Assembly: GCA_035345875.1 (NCBI GenBank)
Contig: DAORDH010000005.1
Location: 1-64,000, forward strand
Direction of reading: 5' to 3'
Length of the DNA: 64,000 nt
Origin: UBA2033 sp035345875
GTDB lineage: Bacteria > Spirochaetota > Leptospiria > Leptospirales > Leptospiraceae
Below the pieces are notes generated by a model, which was not told the DNA's origin, did not search any database, and worked only from the letters and a program-made list of their open reading frames with translations. Below, one piece after another: positions 24,752 through 35,400 of the stretch (the stretch's first letter is position 1; the number at the start of each line of letters is the position of its first letter). A program made the position numbers and the translations under genes.

Positions 24752-25534
24752 TTAAATAGCAAATGCATATCCAATCCAAAGGTTAAATTGCAATAACCCC
24801 GAAGAATTTGGATCTTTCGTTTGTAGATATTTATCAATAAAATAGAGATTCGCCGGCGTGTAATAATTATTGGAAATAAAATTTCTCTCATCTACATAGG
24901 TATAACTTTTTCGACTGGGATGGATGGGAACGAGTGAACTTGCTTCTAAATTTAAAAGTAAACCAAAGTCAAATATCCATTGCAATCCAACTCCATACTT
25001 TGCATACCAATAGGGGTTGACGGTTGTAGAATTCGATATTGCTTCTGTCGTTAGAACTTGGCTAGTTGGATTTCTTGTAAATAAAAGAGTATTTCTAGTT
25101 GCCCCTCCATCCAAATATTTTCCAGCACCTAACACTAGATAAACAGGTCCTTCTGTGAAGAGAAAAAACTTTCCATATAAATCAGCTCCTCTTCGGTTGT
25201 AAAACTCTGCATGTTGGTATGTTGTATAACCGACTAGTCGGTTTTCTTTTGTTTCTCTTAAATAATCTTTGAAAAAATGAGAGCCAATTGTAAATCTAGA
25301 ATTTAGATTGTATTCTACTCGTAGCTCTGCACTTGCATTGTAGGAAAGGCTAACAACGAGTTTGCGTTCCTCTCTATTTTTACCTTGGTTTGAATCATTT
25401 TCCTTTTTTGATTCATCTGTATTAGAGCTAGAAGATTGCGAACTTGTTTCTTCATTTGATTTTGGTGTTTCATCCTGAGAAAAAATGAAATTGTTAAAAA
25501 GAATTAGGAAAAGTAGTAAAACTTTAAAATTCAT
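24752..25534 (-). CDS. Putative outer-membrane beta-barrel protein
   Basis: A 260-residue protein with a signal peptide (MNFKVLLLFLILFNNFIFS). A Ser/Asn/Lys-rich low-complexity stretch follows (residues 22-57), then alternating aromatic strands such as KLVVSLSYNASAELRVEYNL, YLVLGAGKYLDGG, YWYAKYGVGLQWIFDFG and a last strand QFNLWIGYAFAI, ending near an aromatic-rich C-terminus as porin-like barrels do. The ATG at 25534 gives a clean signal peptide and lies two bases past the stop of the upstream gene. Cargo unknown. Confidence 0.7.
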   Translation of the reverse strand: MNFKVLLLFLILFNNFIFSQDETPKSNEETSSQSSSSNTDESKKENDSNQGKNREERKLVVSLSYNASAELRVEYNLNSRFTIGSHFFKDYLRETKENRLVGYTTYQHAEFYNRRGADLYGKFFLFTEGPVYLVLGAGKYLDGGATRNTLLFTRNPTSQVLTTEAISNSTTVNPYWYAKYGVGLQWIFDFGLLLNLEASSLVPIHPSRKSYTYVDERNFISNNYYTPANLYFIDKYLQTKDPNSSGLLQFNLWIGYAFAI

Positions 25535-25536
25535 AT

Positions 25537-26361
25537 TTATGCACCGGATGTAATCTTGTCCCAAAAATCTCTTTTTTTGAAATTATTAAAATCACTTTGA
25601 TGAAACGATAGGTTGTATCGAATAATTAAAGTATTGAGTTGAAAGAATATATCACTGAATCTTTTTTTGACAACATCTACATTGCAGTTATGTGAGTAAG
25701 TAATGTAAGATCTTTGATTGACTCGAAAGAGTAAATCTCCTTTTTTTAAATGTCTGAGTATACCTGTTTTAATTTCGTTATGAATCTCTTCGGTATATTG
25801 TCTGCTCATATGTTGGTGATATGTTTTTAAGTCTTGTATTTGAAAATGTGATACGACTCCTACTTCTTCTTTTGATGTGAAACGACGACTTATTTCTCTA
25901 ATTACCTTATCTAAAAATTCTGAGTATGTATCTATCACCTGAAAATCAATTTTCTTTGGTTGATTCATATAATAGTTTTTCACGAATTCATTTAGATTAT
26001 AAAAATTAGATTCGTTAGGAGTTTTGTCTGACGGTATCAAAAAGACAGATCGAAAAATATTTTTATTTTTTTCAATGGAATAGGTATAGAAATCATACTT
26101 TTCATTTTCTTTTTCAATCGTCTTGATCTTACTAAATCGGATCTGCCCATCTAAAAGACTTGCTAGTAAATCAAATTTTTTAAGATCCTCTGTCATTTGT
26201 AATAAAAGTGACCTTGGTTCTAATTCAGATCCATATTCTAAAAGTAAATCATCATTTACCGAGAAGGTTGCTTGCACACATGGAGTCTCTTTCGCGTAAG
26301 TTTTCAGCATTAACTGAAAATATGTATTTGCGTCAGGAAGATTAAAAATTGTTTCCGTCAT
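25537..26361 (-). CDS. Hypothetical protein with possible degenerate GGDEF domain
   Basis: A 274-residue soluble protein starting MTETIFNLPD after AAGGG. The C-terminal part from about residue 165 (VVSHFQIQDLKTYHQ, EIKTGILRHLKKGDLLFRV, SYITYSHNCNVDVVKKRF) follows the order of secondary structure of GGDEF domains, but the GGDEF signature and metal-binding Asp residues are absent, so it should not make cyclic di-GMP. The N-terminal half is not recognised. It is probably co-transcribed with the outer-membrane gene two bases downstream. The domain reading is tentative. Confidence 0.5.
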   Translation of the reverse strand: MTETIFNLPDANTYFQLMLKTYAKETPCVQATFSVNDDLLLEYGSELEPRSLLLQMTEDLKKFDLLASLLDGQIRFSKIKTIEKENEKYDFYTYSIEKNKNIFRSVFLIPSDKTPNESNFYNLNEFVKNYYMNQPKKIDFQVIDTYSEFLDKVIREISRRFTSKEEVGVVSHFQIQDLKTYHQHMSRQYTEEIHNEIKTGILRHLKKGDLLFRVNQRSYITYSHNCNVDVVKKRFSDIFFQLNTLIIRYNLSFHQSDFNNFKKRDFWDKITSGA

Positions 26362-27113
26362 TCTATAACCCTTGGGTTCAGATTCGAGAATCGATTCGAT
26401 ACAAGCAAGCTTATTTTTGTATTGATTCTTTGAAAAATTATTTTGCGGTAAATCAGGTTGAATTTCGTAAGCCTCTTTCGAAAAAGGACTGATTTATAAA
26501 ACTTATATCATATCTTACTTTTTAGAATGGTCTTTTGTTTATTTTAAAATAAACTTTTCCTATTGGAAGTCCCTCGACAGTTTTCATAAAGGATCAAAAG
26601 GACAAATGCCAATTTAATGAATTAGTTCTTCGTTTTTATTTTTATTTAAAAAGAGATAGAAATGGTCTGAATCAAATGAATTATCCTCTTTGTAAATCTT
26701 TTCTAAAAACAACCCTTTATCCTATTTATCGATTTTATTTAGGATATATAGATTTGGTTTCGAATTGAGGGCAATTGGATTTTGAAATGCAAAGAAAGAA
26801 ATATATTTCATGGATTTGTTTACTGCAATCAGACCTAGTAAAAGTTTTCTTAAAAGCGATAGTTGTTATAGTAGGATAATTATTTCTAGAAAATATTTAG
26901 AATCTTCGAGAAAAAATCTAATCTAAAAACTCTTATTTAGAGAATATATGAAACTTTCCGAGATTCTTTTATTCAAATAACACTCAAGAATCAGTGGAAA
27001 ATAATAGAACCTTACTTTTCTAAAAAGGAACATGCTTACTAGATTGCAGATTTTTAGTTTGAGATAGTAAATAAAGAATTGTCAAAGACTGTATCGGATG
27101 GTTTTTTATATGT
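26362..27113. other. 752-base gene-free region
   Basis: Divergent promoter region of the 26361 leftward gene and the hybrid kinase. It is AT-rich with many stops in all frames and no repeat family I recognise. A long untranslated leader for the kinase gene is possible. No terminator or riboswitch seen. Confidence 0.4.
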
Positions 27114-30100
27114 ATGAGATCTGCTGAATATCCATCCAACGAGAAAGAAAGGTTAAAAAAATTAATTGATTATAGTATTTTAGATACATTAGAAGAGCAG
27201 GAATATGATGAGTTGACTCATTTAGCTTCTTATATATGTAAAACTCCGATCGCGTTAATCAGTCTCGTTGATAAAGATAGGCAATGGTTTAAGTCTAGAG
27301 TTGGTTTGAATGCGAAAGAAACTCACAGAGATCTTGCCTTTTGCGCCCATGCCATTTTAGACAAGGAAATTTTTGTAGTTCCCGATTCTTCTCAAGATGA
27401 TAGATTTTCTGATAATCCACTTTTTTTAAATGATCCTCATGTTCGATTCTATGCTGGTGCTCCACTTTTATCTCCAGAAGGATTGCCTGTTGGAACTCTT
27501 TGTGTCATCGATCATATTCCCAGAGAGCTTTCTTCAGAACAATTAGTCGCCTTAAAGACTTTAAGTAAAAATGTTGTCAACCTACTTGAACTTCGTTTAA
27601 AAATGAAAGAACAAGAGAAACAAATAGAACTTTTATCTGAATCAGAAAATCAACTTTTTCAAGCATCTTACAAATATGAATCTTTGTTAAATAGTAGATC
27701 GGTATTTATTTTAAGAACGGATTTGAGCGGTAAATACTCATTTGCCAATCAGTATTATTCTGATACATTTCAAATGGATCCTAATCATATTTTAGAAATG
27801 GATACTTTTTCTCATATATTAGAAGGAGATCATTTCAAAGTAAAAGAGACAATTCAAAAATGTATACATTCCCCAGAAACTCCTTTTCTTGTTTCTTTGA
27901 GACAATTGCAACCAGACGGGAATATTTTATATTCTGATTGGGAGTATGTAGCAATCAAAGATAAAAATGGAAAGTTAGTTGAAATACAATGCCTTGGAAT
28001 TGATATTACAAAACCAAGAAAAGCATTTTTGGATTTAGAAAACTCTCTATTAAAAGTTCACAATCTAGAATCTGCAATGAATGAGCACTCAATCGTTGCT
28101 ATCACAGATTCAGAAGGGAAAATTTTATTTGTGAATGAAAAGTTCTGTGAAATTTCAAAATTTACCAAGCAAGATCTTTTAGGTCAAACTCATTCTAAAG
28201 TAAATTCTAAATTTCATCCAAAGGAATTTTTTGAAGAGCTTTGGAATACTATTTTAAATGGAAAGGTATGGAAAGGTGAGATTCGAAATGTATCTAAGAA
28301 CGGAGGATTTTACTGGGTCAGTTGCACTATCGTTCCCTTTTTAAATTCAGAAGGAATTCCCTATCAATATATTTCTCTCCAAACAGATATAACTTCCCAG
28401 AAAAGGGTAGAAGAAGATTTAAAGAGAAGTAGAGAACGATATAGTAGTTCTCTTGAAAATATGTTTCATGGTTGTTTTTTAATTGGATACGATATGAGAT
28501 ATATCTATGTGAATCAAATGGGAGCTATATTAGGTAGAAAATTAAAGGAAGAATTTATAGGTAGAACAATGTCCGATGTTTACCCCGGCATAGAAAATAC
28601 CTATATCTATCAATCTGTTCTAAATTGTATGCGAGATAAAAAAAGAACTCGATTTGAAACAGAATTTCATTTTGAAGATGGTGGCATTGGATATTTTGAA
28701 CTAAGTGTAGAACCTTCTTCTGAAGGAGTTTTTATAGTATCTACAGACATATCCAATCGGAAGATATTAGAACAACAAATCTTGGATCAAAAAGATTTTA
28801 TTCATAAAGTAACGAATACAATTCCTGGAATGATTGGATACTGGACGAGTGACTTACGTTGTGCCTTTGCCAATGATGCTTATAAAGAATGGTTCGGAAT
28901 GAGAGAGGATATTATTGGAAAATCTTTAGAGGAGCTTCTTGGAAAACAAATTTTTCAAAAGAATTTTGTTCATATAGAAAACGTTCTGAAAGGGCAAAAG
29001 CAAATCTTTGAAAGAGAACCAACAGAGAGAGCAGGCTATACATGGATTCAATATATACCGGATATCGTTGATCAAAAAGTAAAAGGATTCCTTGTATTAA
29101 TTACAGATATAACTGATTTAAAAGTAACGGAGATCTCTCTGATTGAAGCAAGAAATAAATTAAGAGAGATTTTGGAGGCAATTCCAGAGGGCTTGGTTGA
29201 AATTAATCTCCGCGGTGAAATCATATATGCAAATCAAGGTGCCGGAAAGATTTTGGATATTCATCGAAATGGTGTTGAGGGTAAGTATTTTAATTCAAGA
29301 GCTTGGCAACAAGTTGATCAAGATGGAAATCCATTTCCCTTGGAAAAATTACCTCTATCCATTGCCATGAAAGAAGAGAGAGAAGTGGGACCGATTGAGC
29401 ATGGAGTTGTAGATTCTACCGGAAAGAAGAAATGGTTATCCGTTCATGCAGTTCCCCTTTTTGATAAAGATAAGAAAATGTATGGGGCAGTTGCAAGTTT
29501 TCGGGATATAACAGAAAGACAAAAGTTTCAAGAAATGATTATTCGATCAAAAGAAGAAGCGGAACTTGCAAGAGAAATGGCAGATAAAGCAAACAAAGCA
29601 AAAAGTGAGTTTCTTGCAAATATGAGTCATGAGATCAGAACACCTATGAATGCAATCCTTGGATTTGGTGAGCTGCTTGCTTCTAGAATAATGGATGAAA
29701 ATTTAAAAGAATTTGCAGAGTCTATCACTACAAGTGGAAAAATATTGCTCAAACTCATAAATGATGTGTTAGATTTATCTAAGATAGAAGCAGGTAAATT
29801 AGAACTCAATTATACTCCGATCCATATCGATAAAATTTTATCGGATATGAAAACAATTTTCTCGCAAAAAATTGAGGAGAAAAATTTAAAACTCATTACC
29901 GAGATAGAATCTAACGTTCCAGAATATTTAATTTTAGATGAAACAAGGCTCAGACAAATACTTTTGAACTTAATTGGAAACGCAGTCAAGTTTACAGATA
30001 CTGGTCTAGTTCGAGTAATTGTTTCCACAGAGTTTAAAACAAATCAAAAACGAAAAGTTGATTTAAAGATTCAAATAGAGGATACAGGTATAGGTATTCC

Positions 30101-31043
30101 CTCTAAAGATAAGGAAAAAATCTTTGAAGCTTTCTCGCAAAGTGATGGACAAGATCACAATCGTTATGGCGGCACAGGTCTTGGACTCACGATTGCCAAA
30201 AAAATGGTTCAGTTGATGAATGGAGAAATGTCTATGGTGAGCGAAGCGGGAAAGGGAACCATGTTTGTTTTGAAATTCTTAAATGTTTCTATTTCGTCTA
30301 TCGGTGTTGAGGATGAGGATAGAAGCATTGATGTAAAAAATATATTTTTTTCTAAAGCGAAAATATTAATTGCTGACGATGTGAAATTAAATCGTCAACT
30401 CCTCATAAAATTTTTAGAAGATCAGTCAGAGTTGGAAATCATTGAAGCTGAGAATGGCAAGATTGCTGTTGAAAAAGCTGTCAAACATAAACCCGATATT
30501 ATTTTTATGGATGTAAAAATGCCAGTAATGGATGGATTGGAAGCAATTCAAATTCTAAAAAAAGATCCTGAAACAAAATTAATACCTATTTTGGTTATAA
30601 CTGCATCCGTATTTAAACAAACGAGAGATGAAGTTGTTGCGATCTCTGATGGATTTTTGCAAAAGCCAGTGAGTCAAAAAAAATTAATCAGTAAAATGAT
30701 TGACTATCTTGATTATAAGCGAGTGATTCGGGAAGAAAAACAAAATGCCGTAGAATCCAAAACTCAAATTACCATTGATCCTAAACTAGCTATGGAAATG
30801 TATGATAAGATTATGAATGACTCTTATCATAAGTGGCTTACATTGAAAGATATTATGAATATTACAGAGATTGTTAAACTTGCAAATGAAATCCAAAAAA
30901 TAGGAGAAGAGTATAAATACTCTCCTCTAATTTTTTGGGGAAAGAAATTGGAGAAGTATGCAAATCTATTTGACTCTAATAAAATCAATTCAACAATGCA
31001 GCAATTTTCTGATTTATTAAAAGTTTTAAAGGGTGATAGATGA
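27114..31043 (+). CDS. Hybrid sensor histidine kinase, GAF-PASx5-HK-REC
   Basis: A 1309-residue cytoplasmic sensor. Domains in order: GAF (about 15-170, with TPIALISLVDKDRQWFKS), some five PAS domains (about 185-805; PAC-like ends such as GIDITKPRK, LQTDITSQK, ASFRDITERQK), HisKA with NMSHEIRTPMNAI (His near 839), HATPase with ILLNLIGNAVKFT and GGTGLGLTIA, a receiver with FMDVKMPVMDG (Asp near 1132), and a 100-residue helical tail of unknown type that may replace an HPt domain. There are no membrane segments. Its stop overlaps the start of the next kinase gene by 4 bases, so the phosphoryl group may pass to that protein. Confidence 0.92.
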   Translation: MRSAEYPSNEKERLKKLIDYSILDTLEEQEYDELTHLASYICKTPIALISLVDKDRQWFKSRVGLNAKETHRDLAFCAHAILDKEIFVVPDSSQDDRFSDNPLFLNDPHVRFYAGAPLLSPEGLPVGTLCVIDHIPRELSSEQLVALKTLSKNVVNLLELRLKMKEQEKQIELLSESENQLFQASYKYESLLNSRSVFILRTDLSGKYSFANQYYSDTFQMDPNHILEMDTFSHILEGDHFKVKETIQKCIHSPETPFLVSLRQLQPDGNILYSDWEYVAIKDKNGKLVEIQCLGIDITKPRKAFLDLENSLLKVHNLESAMNEHSIVAITDSEGKILFVNEKFCEISKFTKQDLLGQTHSKVNSKFHPKEFFEELWNTILNGKVWKGEIRNVSKNGGFYWVSCTIVPFLNSEGIPYQYISLQTDITSQKRVEEDLKRSRERYSSSLENMFHGCFLIGYDMRYIYVNQMGAILGRKLKEEFIGRTMSDVYPGIENTYIYQSVLNCMRDKKRTRFETEFHFEDGGIGYFELSVEPSSEGVFIVSTDISNRKILEQQILDQKDFIHKVTNTIPGMIGYWTSDLRCAFANDAYKEWFGMREDIIGKSLEELLGKQIFQKNFVHIENVLKGQKQIFEREPTERAGYTWIQYIPDIVDQKVKGFLVLITDITDLKVTEISLIEARNKLREILEAIPEGLVEINLRGEIIYANQGAGKILDIHRNGVEGKYFNSRAWQQVDQDGNPFPLEKLPLSIAMKEEREVGPIEHGVVDSTGKKKWLSVHAVPLFDKDKKMYGAVASFRDITERQKFQEMIIRSKEEAELAREMADKANKAKSEFLANMSHEIRTPMNAILGFGELLASRIMDENLKEFAESITTSGKILLKLINDVLDLSKIEAGKLELNYTPIHIDKILSDMKTIFSQKIEEKNLKLITEIESNVPEYLILDETRLRQILLNLIGNAVKFTDTGLVRVIVSTEFKTNQKRKVDLKIQIEDTGIGIPSKDKEKIFEAFSQSDGQDHNRYGGTGLGLTIAKKMVQLMNGEMSMVSEAGKGTMFVLKFLNVSISSIGVEDEDRSIDVKNIFFSKAKILIADDVKLNRQLLIKFLEDQSELEIIEAENGKIAVEKAVKHKPDIIFMDVKMPVMDGLEAIQILKKDPETKLIPILVITASVFKQTRDEVVAISDGFLQKPVSQKKLISKMIDYLDYKRVIREEKQNAVESKTQITIDPKLAMEMYDKIMNDSYHKWLTLKDIMNITEIVKLANEIQKIGEEYKYSPLIFWGKKLEKYANLFDSNKINSTMQQFSDLLKVLKGDR

Positions 31044-32125
31044 GCAATCAAACGATTTTAGTGGTAGATGATACACCTGCAAATCTCCAAGTATTAGGAC
31101 AAATTCTCTCTAAAGAAAAATATAAAATTATTTTTGCATTCAATGGTGAGCAGGCTCTTAAATCATTAGAACATCAAATTCCAGACTTGGTATTACTTGA
31201 TGTAAATATGCCTGAGATGGATGGATTTGAAACTTGTAATCGTATGAAACAATTGGAATTATTAAATAATGTTCCAATTCTTTTTTTAACTGCCAGAACA
31301 GATATCGAAGACATTGTTAATGCATTTAAAATAGGAGGGGCAGATTATATTACTAAACCTTTTAATCCTACTGAACTTTTAGCTAGAATTCATTTTCATC
31401 TTTCTTTAAAAGAAAAGACTGAACAGCTAAAAGAAATTAATGATAAGAATAAAGCATTAATACGAGTTTTACTTCATGATCTTTTGAATCCGATAGGCGC
31501 AATTAAATCTGCAAATGAATTGATCTTGGAAGGAGATGATGAAAGTCATGCAATGAGTAATTTGATTCAAAGAGCTGTCGAAAATTGTCTCACTGTTTTA
31601 GATAGTGTCCGTAAAATGTATCGAATTGACGAAAAACAATATACCCCAAATTTAACGTCTGTCAATTTATTGGATTCAATTCAATTTGCTTTGACTATAC
31701 TTACTCATAAACTTTCCGAGAAAAACATAAAAATCAATTTGGACATATCAAATGATATTCAAGTTCTAGTGGATGAAGGTCCGTTTATTAATTCAGTGTT
31801 TAACAATCTTCTGACAAATGCTATTAAATTTTCTTTTCCCAACTCAGAGATTTCCATTAAAGCAATCTGTGAAAAGGACTTTATTGTTCTCTCTATAAAA
31901 GATACGGGAATTGGAATGCCTGAAGAAGTAATGAATCACTTGTTTGATATCGGAAAATCCGTTAGCCGAAAAGGAACTAAAGGAGAGCAAGGAACAGGAT
32001 ACGGTATGCCTCTTGTTAAAAAGTTTGTGGAAATGTTTGGAGGCAAAATTCAAGTTGATTCTATTGATAAATCCAAACCAAATCACGGAACAGAAGTGAA
32101 GCTTTTTTTAAAAAATGCAAACTAA
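31040..32125 (+). CDS. Receiver-histidine kinase protein
   Basis: A 361-residue protein with an N-terminal receiver (ILVVDDTPANLQVL, phospho-acceptor Asp 54 in LLDVNMPEMDG, KPF near 109) followed by a short coiled linker and a kinase core: H-box LLHDLLNPIGAI (His 146, with HD in place of the usual HE) and an ATPase with NNLLTNAIKFS, DTGIGMPEE and GTGYGMPLVKKF. It lies directly downstream of, and overlaps, the hybrid kinase gene, so it is a probable phosphorelay partner. REC-first kinases usually have their activity set by an upstream kinase. No DNA-binding output domain. Confidence 0.88.
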   Translation: MSNQTILVVDDTPANLQVLGQILSKEKYKIIFAFNGEQALKSLEHQIPDLVLLDVNMPEMDGFETCNRMKQLELLNNVPILFLTARTDIEDIVNAFKIGGADYITKPFNPTELLARIHFHLSLKEKTEQLKEINDKNKALIRVLLHDLLNPIGAIKSANELILEGDDESHAMSNLIQRAVENCLTVLDSVRKMYRIDEKQYTPNLTSVNLLDSIQFALTILTHKLSEKNIKINLDISNDIQVLVDEGPFINSVFNNLLTNAIKFSFPNSEISIKAICEKDFIVLSIKDTGIGMPEEVMNHLFDIGKSVSRKGTKGEQGTGYGMPLVKKFVEMFGGKIQVDSIDKSKPNHGTEVKLFLKNAN

Positions 32126-32421
32126 ACTTTTACATACAATGAATTTCTAGATCCACTGCAGATTCTTTTTTGTTAGGAGTTCGAAGCCTTTTTTCATAGA
32201 AGTAGGAAAATTCCATTATCTATACCTGTTTGAAATTACTTATATCGAGCGAGTTTTTTTGATAGAATTAGAGTTGAATCCTTTTTGCAAGCATATCGAA
32301 AACGCTCTTTCAATTTACTTTTAAGTTTTATTTAATTCTAACTTATTCTATTTAGAATCAATATAAAAAATCTTATATATTCTAAGGTATTTTGTAGTAA
32401 ATTATAGACAAAGAATCTTCC

Positions 32422-35400
32422 ATGCTAAAGAATGGGATAATAGGAAAAAACGCAGGTATGATTAGTTTAGATCGCACAGATACCATTGACGAAATTTATA
32501 CAAGCGATAAGACTACTATATTTCGTTCTACACAGAATAATACTTCTATTATAATAAAAACTCTCCATAAAGAATATCCCGAGCCTGAAGAGTTAAGCGA
32601 ATTTAAAAATGAATATGAAATTTTGAAGAAGTTAAATGGTAAAGGCTTAGTTCGTGCTCTTGGATTTGAAAAGTTTAATTCCAATCTTGCCATCCTTTTT
32701 GAAGATATCGGCGGAACTGATTTATCCACTCTCCTTTATCAAGAAGCCTTTTCCTTACAAGATTGTTTGGATATAATGATAAAAGCAACAAAAGCGTTAG
32801 CTCATGTTCACAATGCCAATATTGTTCATAGGGATATAAAAACACAGAATATCGTATTAAATCGAAAAACTGGTGAATTACAGATTATTGATTTTGGTTC
32901 TGCTAGTTTTCTATTAAAGCAAAATTCCTTTATTCCAATGAATAGTTCTTTAGAAGGAACACTTGCTTACATTTCTCCAGAGCAGACAGGTAGAATGAAT
33001 AGAACTGTCGATTATCGCACTGATTACTATTCTCTTGGTGTAACCTTTTATCAACTTTTGACAAAAGAGTTACCCTTTGTCTATTCTGATCCTATGGAAT
33101 TAGTCCATGCTCATCTTGCTAAAGTTCCAGTTTCTCCTTATACAAAATGTCGTATTCCAAAAATAATTTCCGATATCACGATGAAACTTCTTCAAAAGAA
33201 TCCAGAGGATCGATATCAGAGCGCGATGGGTATCGTTTACGATTTAGAATGGTCTCTAAAAAATATTGTTGAGGCTTATACTATTATGCCCCCACAAGAT
33301 AGAGACTCGATAATTGATCGAGACGATTTTTTAATTGCGCAAAATGATTTTACTACCAGATTTCAAATTCCAGAGAAGTTATACGGTAGATCTAAAGAAA
33401 TAATTCAAATATTAAAATCATTTAAGAATGTAACTGAAGGGGATGTCGAGCTAGTTTTGATATCAGGAAGGTCGGGTTCGGGTAAGTCTATTCTCATTAA
33501 TGAAATTAATAAACCAATCGTGGAATACAAAGGCTATTTTGCTTCTGGAAAATATGATCAATACAAACGGAATATCCCTTATTATGGAATTACACTTGCA
33601 TTTAAAAATTTATTAAAGCAAATCCTAACAGAAAACCAAGAGTCTATTCAATACTGGAAAGAAAATTTGCAAGATGCTGTTGGTGCAAATGGTAAGGTAA
33701 TCATTGATGTAATCCCTGAACTAGAGACCCTACTGGGAGAACAGCCACCTGTAGTTGAACTTGGGATATCTGAATCCCAAAACAGATTTAACCTTGTATT
33801 TCAGAACTTTATAAAAGCATTTTGTATGTATAAACATCCGATTGCTTTATTTATTGATGATCTGCAATGGGCGGACAATCCAAGCATTGCTTTGATTCAG
33901 AGTATTTTAACAAATCCAGAAGTTAAATTTCTACTCCTTATCTTATCCTATAGAGACAATGAAGTTTTGCAAACTCATCCTTTTTTTGTCATGTTAGAAC
34001 ATTTAAAGGAAATAAATATAAGTTATAAATCAATTTTTTTAGATTCCTTTTCTGTTAAGGACGTTACGCATATAGTGCAAGATACTTTGCATTGTGAAAA
34101 AATCTATGCAAGACAATTGGCAACTATCCTACATACAAAAACAAAAGGAAATCCCTATTTTGTAATGGAGATGTTTCGTAGTTTCTATGAAAGGGACTTA
34201 ATCGAATACGTTGGTGGTAAGTGGGTTTGGAATATCATAAAAATTGAAGAAGCAAAAGTCTCTGATAATGTGATTGATTTACTTGTTGAAAAGGTAAAGG
34301 ACTTAACGCTTTCGCAAGTCGAAACATTAAAGTTGGCAGCCTGTATCGGGGATTCATTTAGTTCTGAAATTTTGTATATGGTAAGCAAGAAAACACGAGA
34401 TGTGCTGACTGAGGAATTGACAAAAATTTCGAATGATGGATTCTTAATTATATCAAAGAATACTATAAAGTTTGTTCACGATAAAGTAAGAGAAGCAACC
34501 TATACTCTAATCGGAGATGCAGAAAAGACAAAGAATCATTATTTGATTGGCAAAGCTTTTATACAACTTATCAAACCAGATCAAATTGAAGATTTTATCT
34601 TTGTAATTGTAAATCAATTAAACCAGAGTCTTGGGTTGTTAGAAACAGATGAAGAAAGAAAAGACGTTATTCGTCTGAATACAATCGCTGGAAATAAATC
34701 CTTGGCTGCTTCTGCTTTTGATTCTGCTTTAGTTTTCTTCAATATTGCTGTTTCCCTGCTGCCTGAAGATGCTTGGCAGGTAGATTATAAAGAAACGATA
34801 CAATTATACTCTTTAAAGGCTAGAGCAGAATCATTATCAGCAAATTATTTAATGGCTGAATCAACTTTTGAAGCTATAGCTACAAATGCAAAAGGAATTT
34901 TAGATAAAATAAATGCTTACGAATTAAAATCTTCATTATATTCTAGTCAACTAAGATTGCGAGATTCAATTATTTTAGCGGCTAACGCTCTAAAACTTCT
35001 TGGTATAAAATTGCCTATGAAGCCTACTGAGCTTTCCGTTATACCAGAATTAATTAAAGCGAAAATATTAATTGGGCATCGAAGCGTATCTGATTTTTAT
35101 AATTTACTTATAATGGAAAATGAATCAGATTTGGCTAGAATGCGTCTTTTGAGTATTTGTATTCCTCCTTCTTATTTATCACTTCCATTGTTATTTCCGG
35201 TTTTAGTAATGAAGATGGTTTCTCTCTCTCTCTCGAAAGGCATATCAATGTTATCCCCATTTGCATTCTCCATATACGGAATGATTCTTGGATCAGCACT
35301 AGGTGATTACAAGACTGGATCTGAGTGGGGTAAGTTGGCAATTGATCTTATCGATAAATATGATTTTAAGTCAGTAAAAGCCAAAACATATATGGTCTAT

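Noticed and set aside
29627..30028. Minus-strand open frames within the hybrid kinase gene
   Set aside because: Antisense shadows of the HisKA and ATPase domains, with no start signals.
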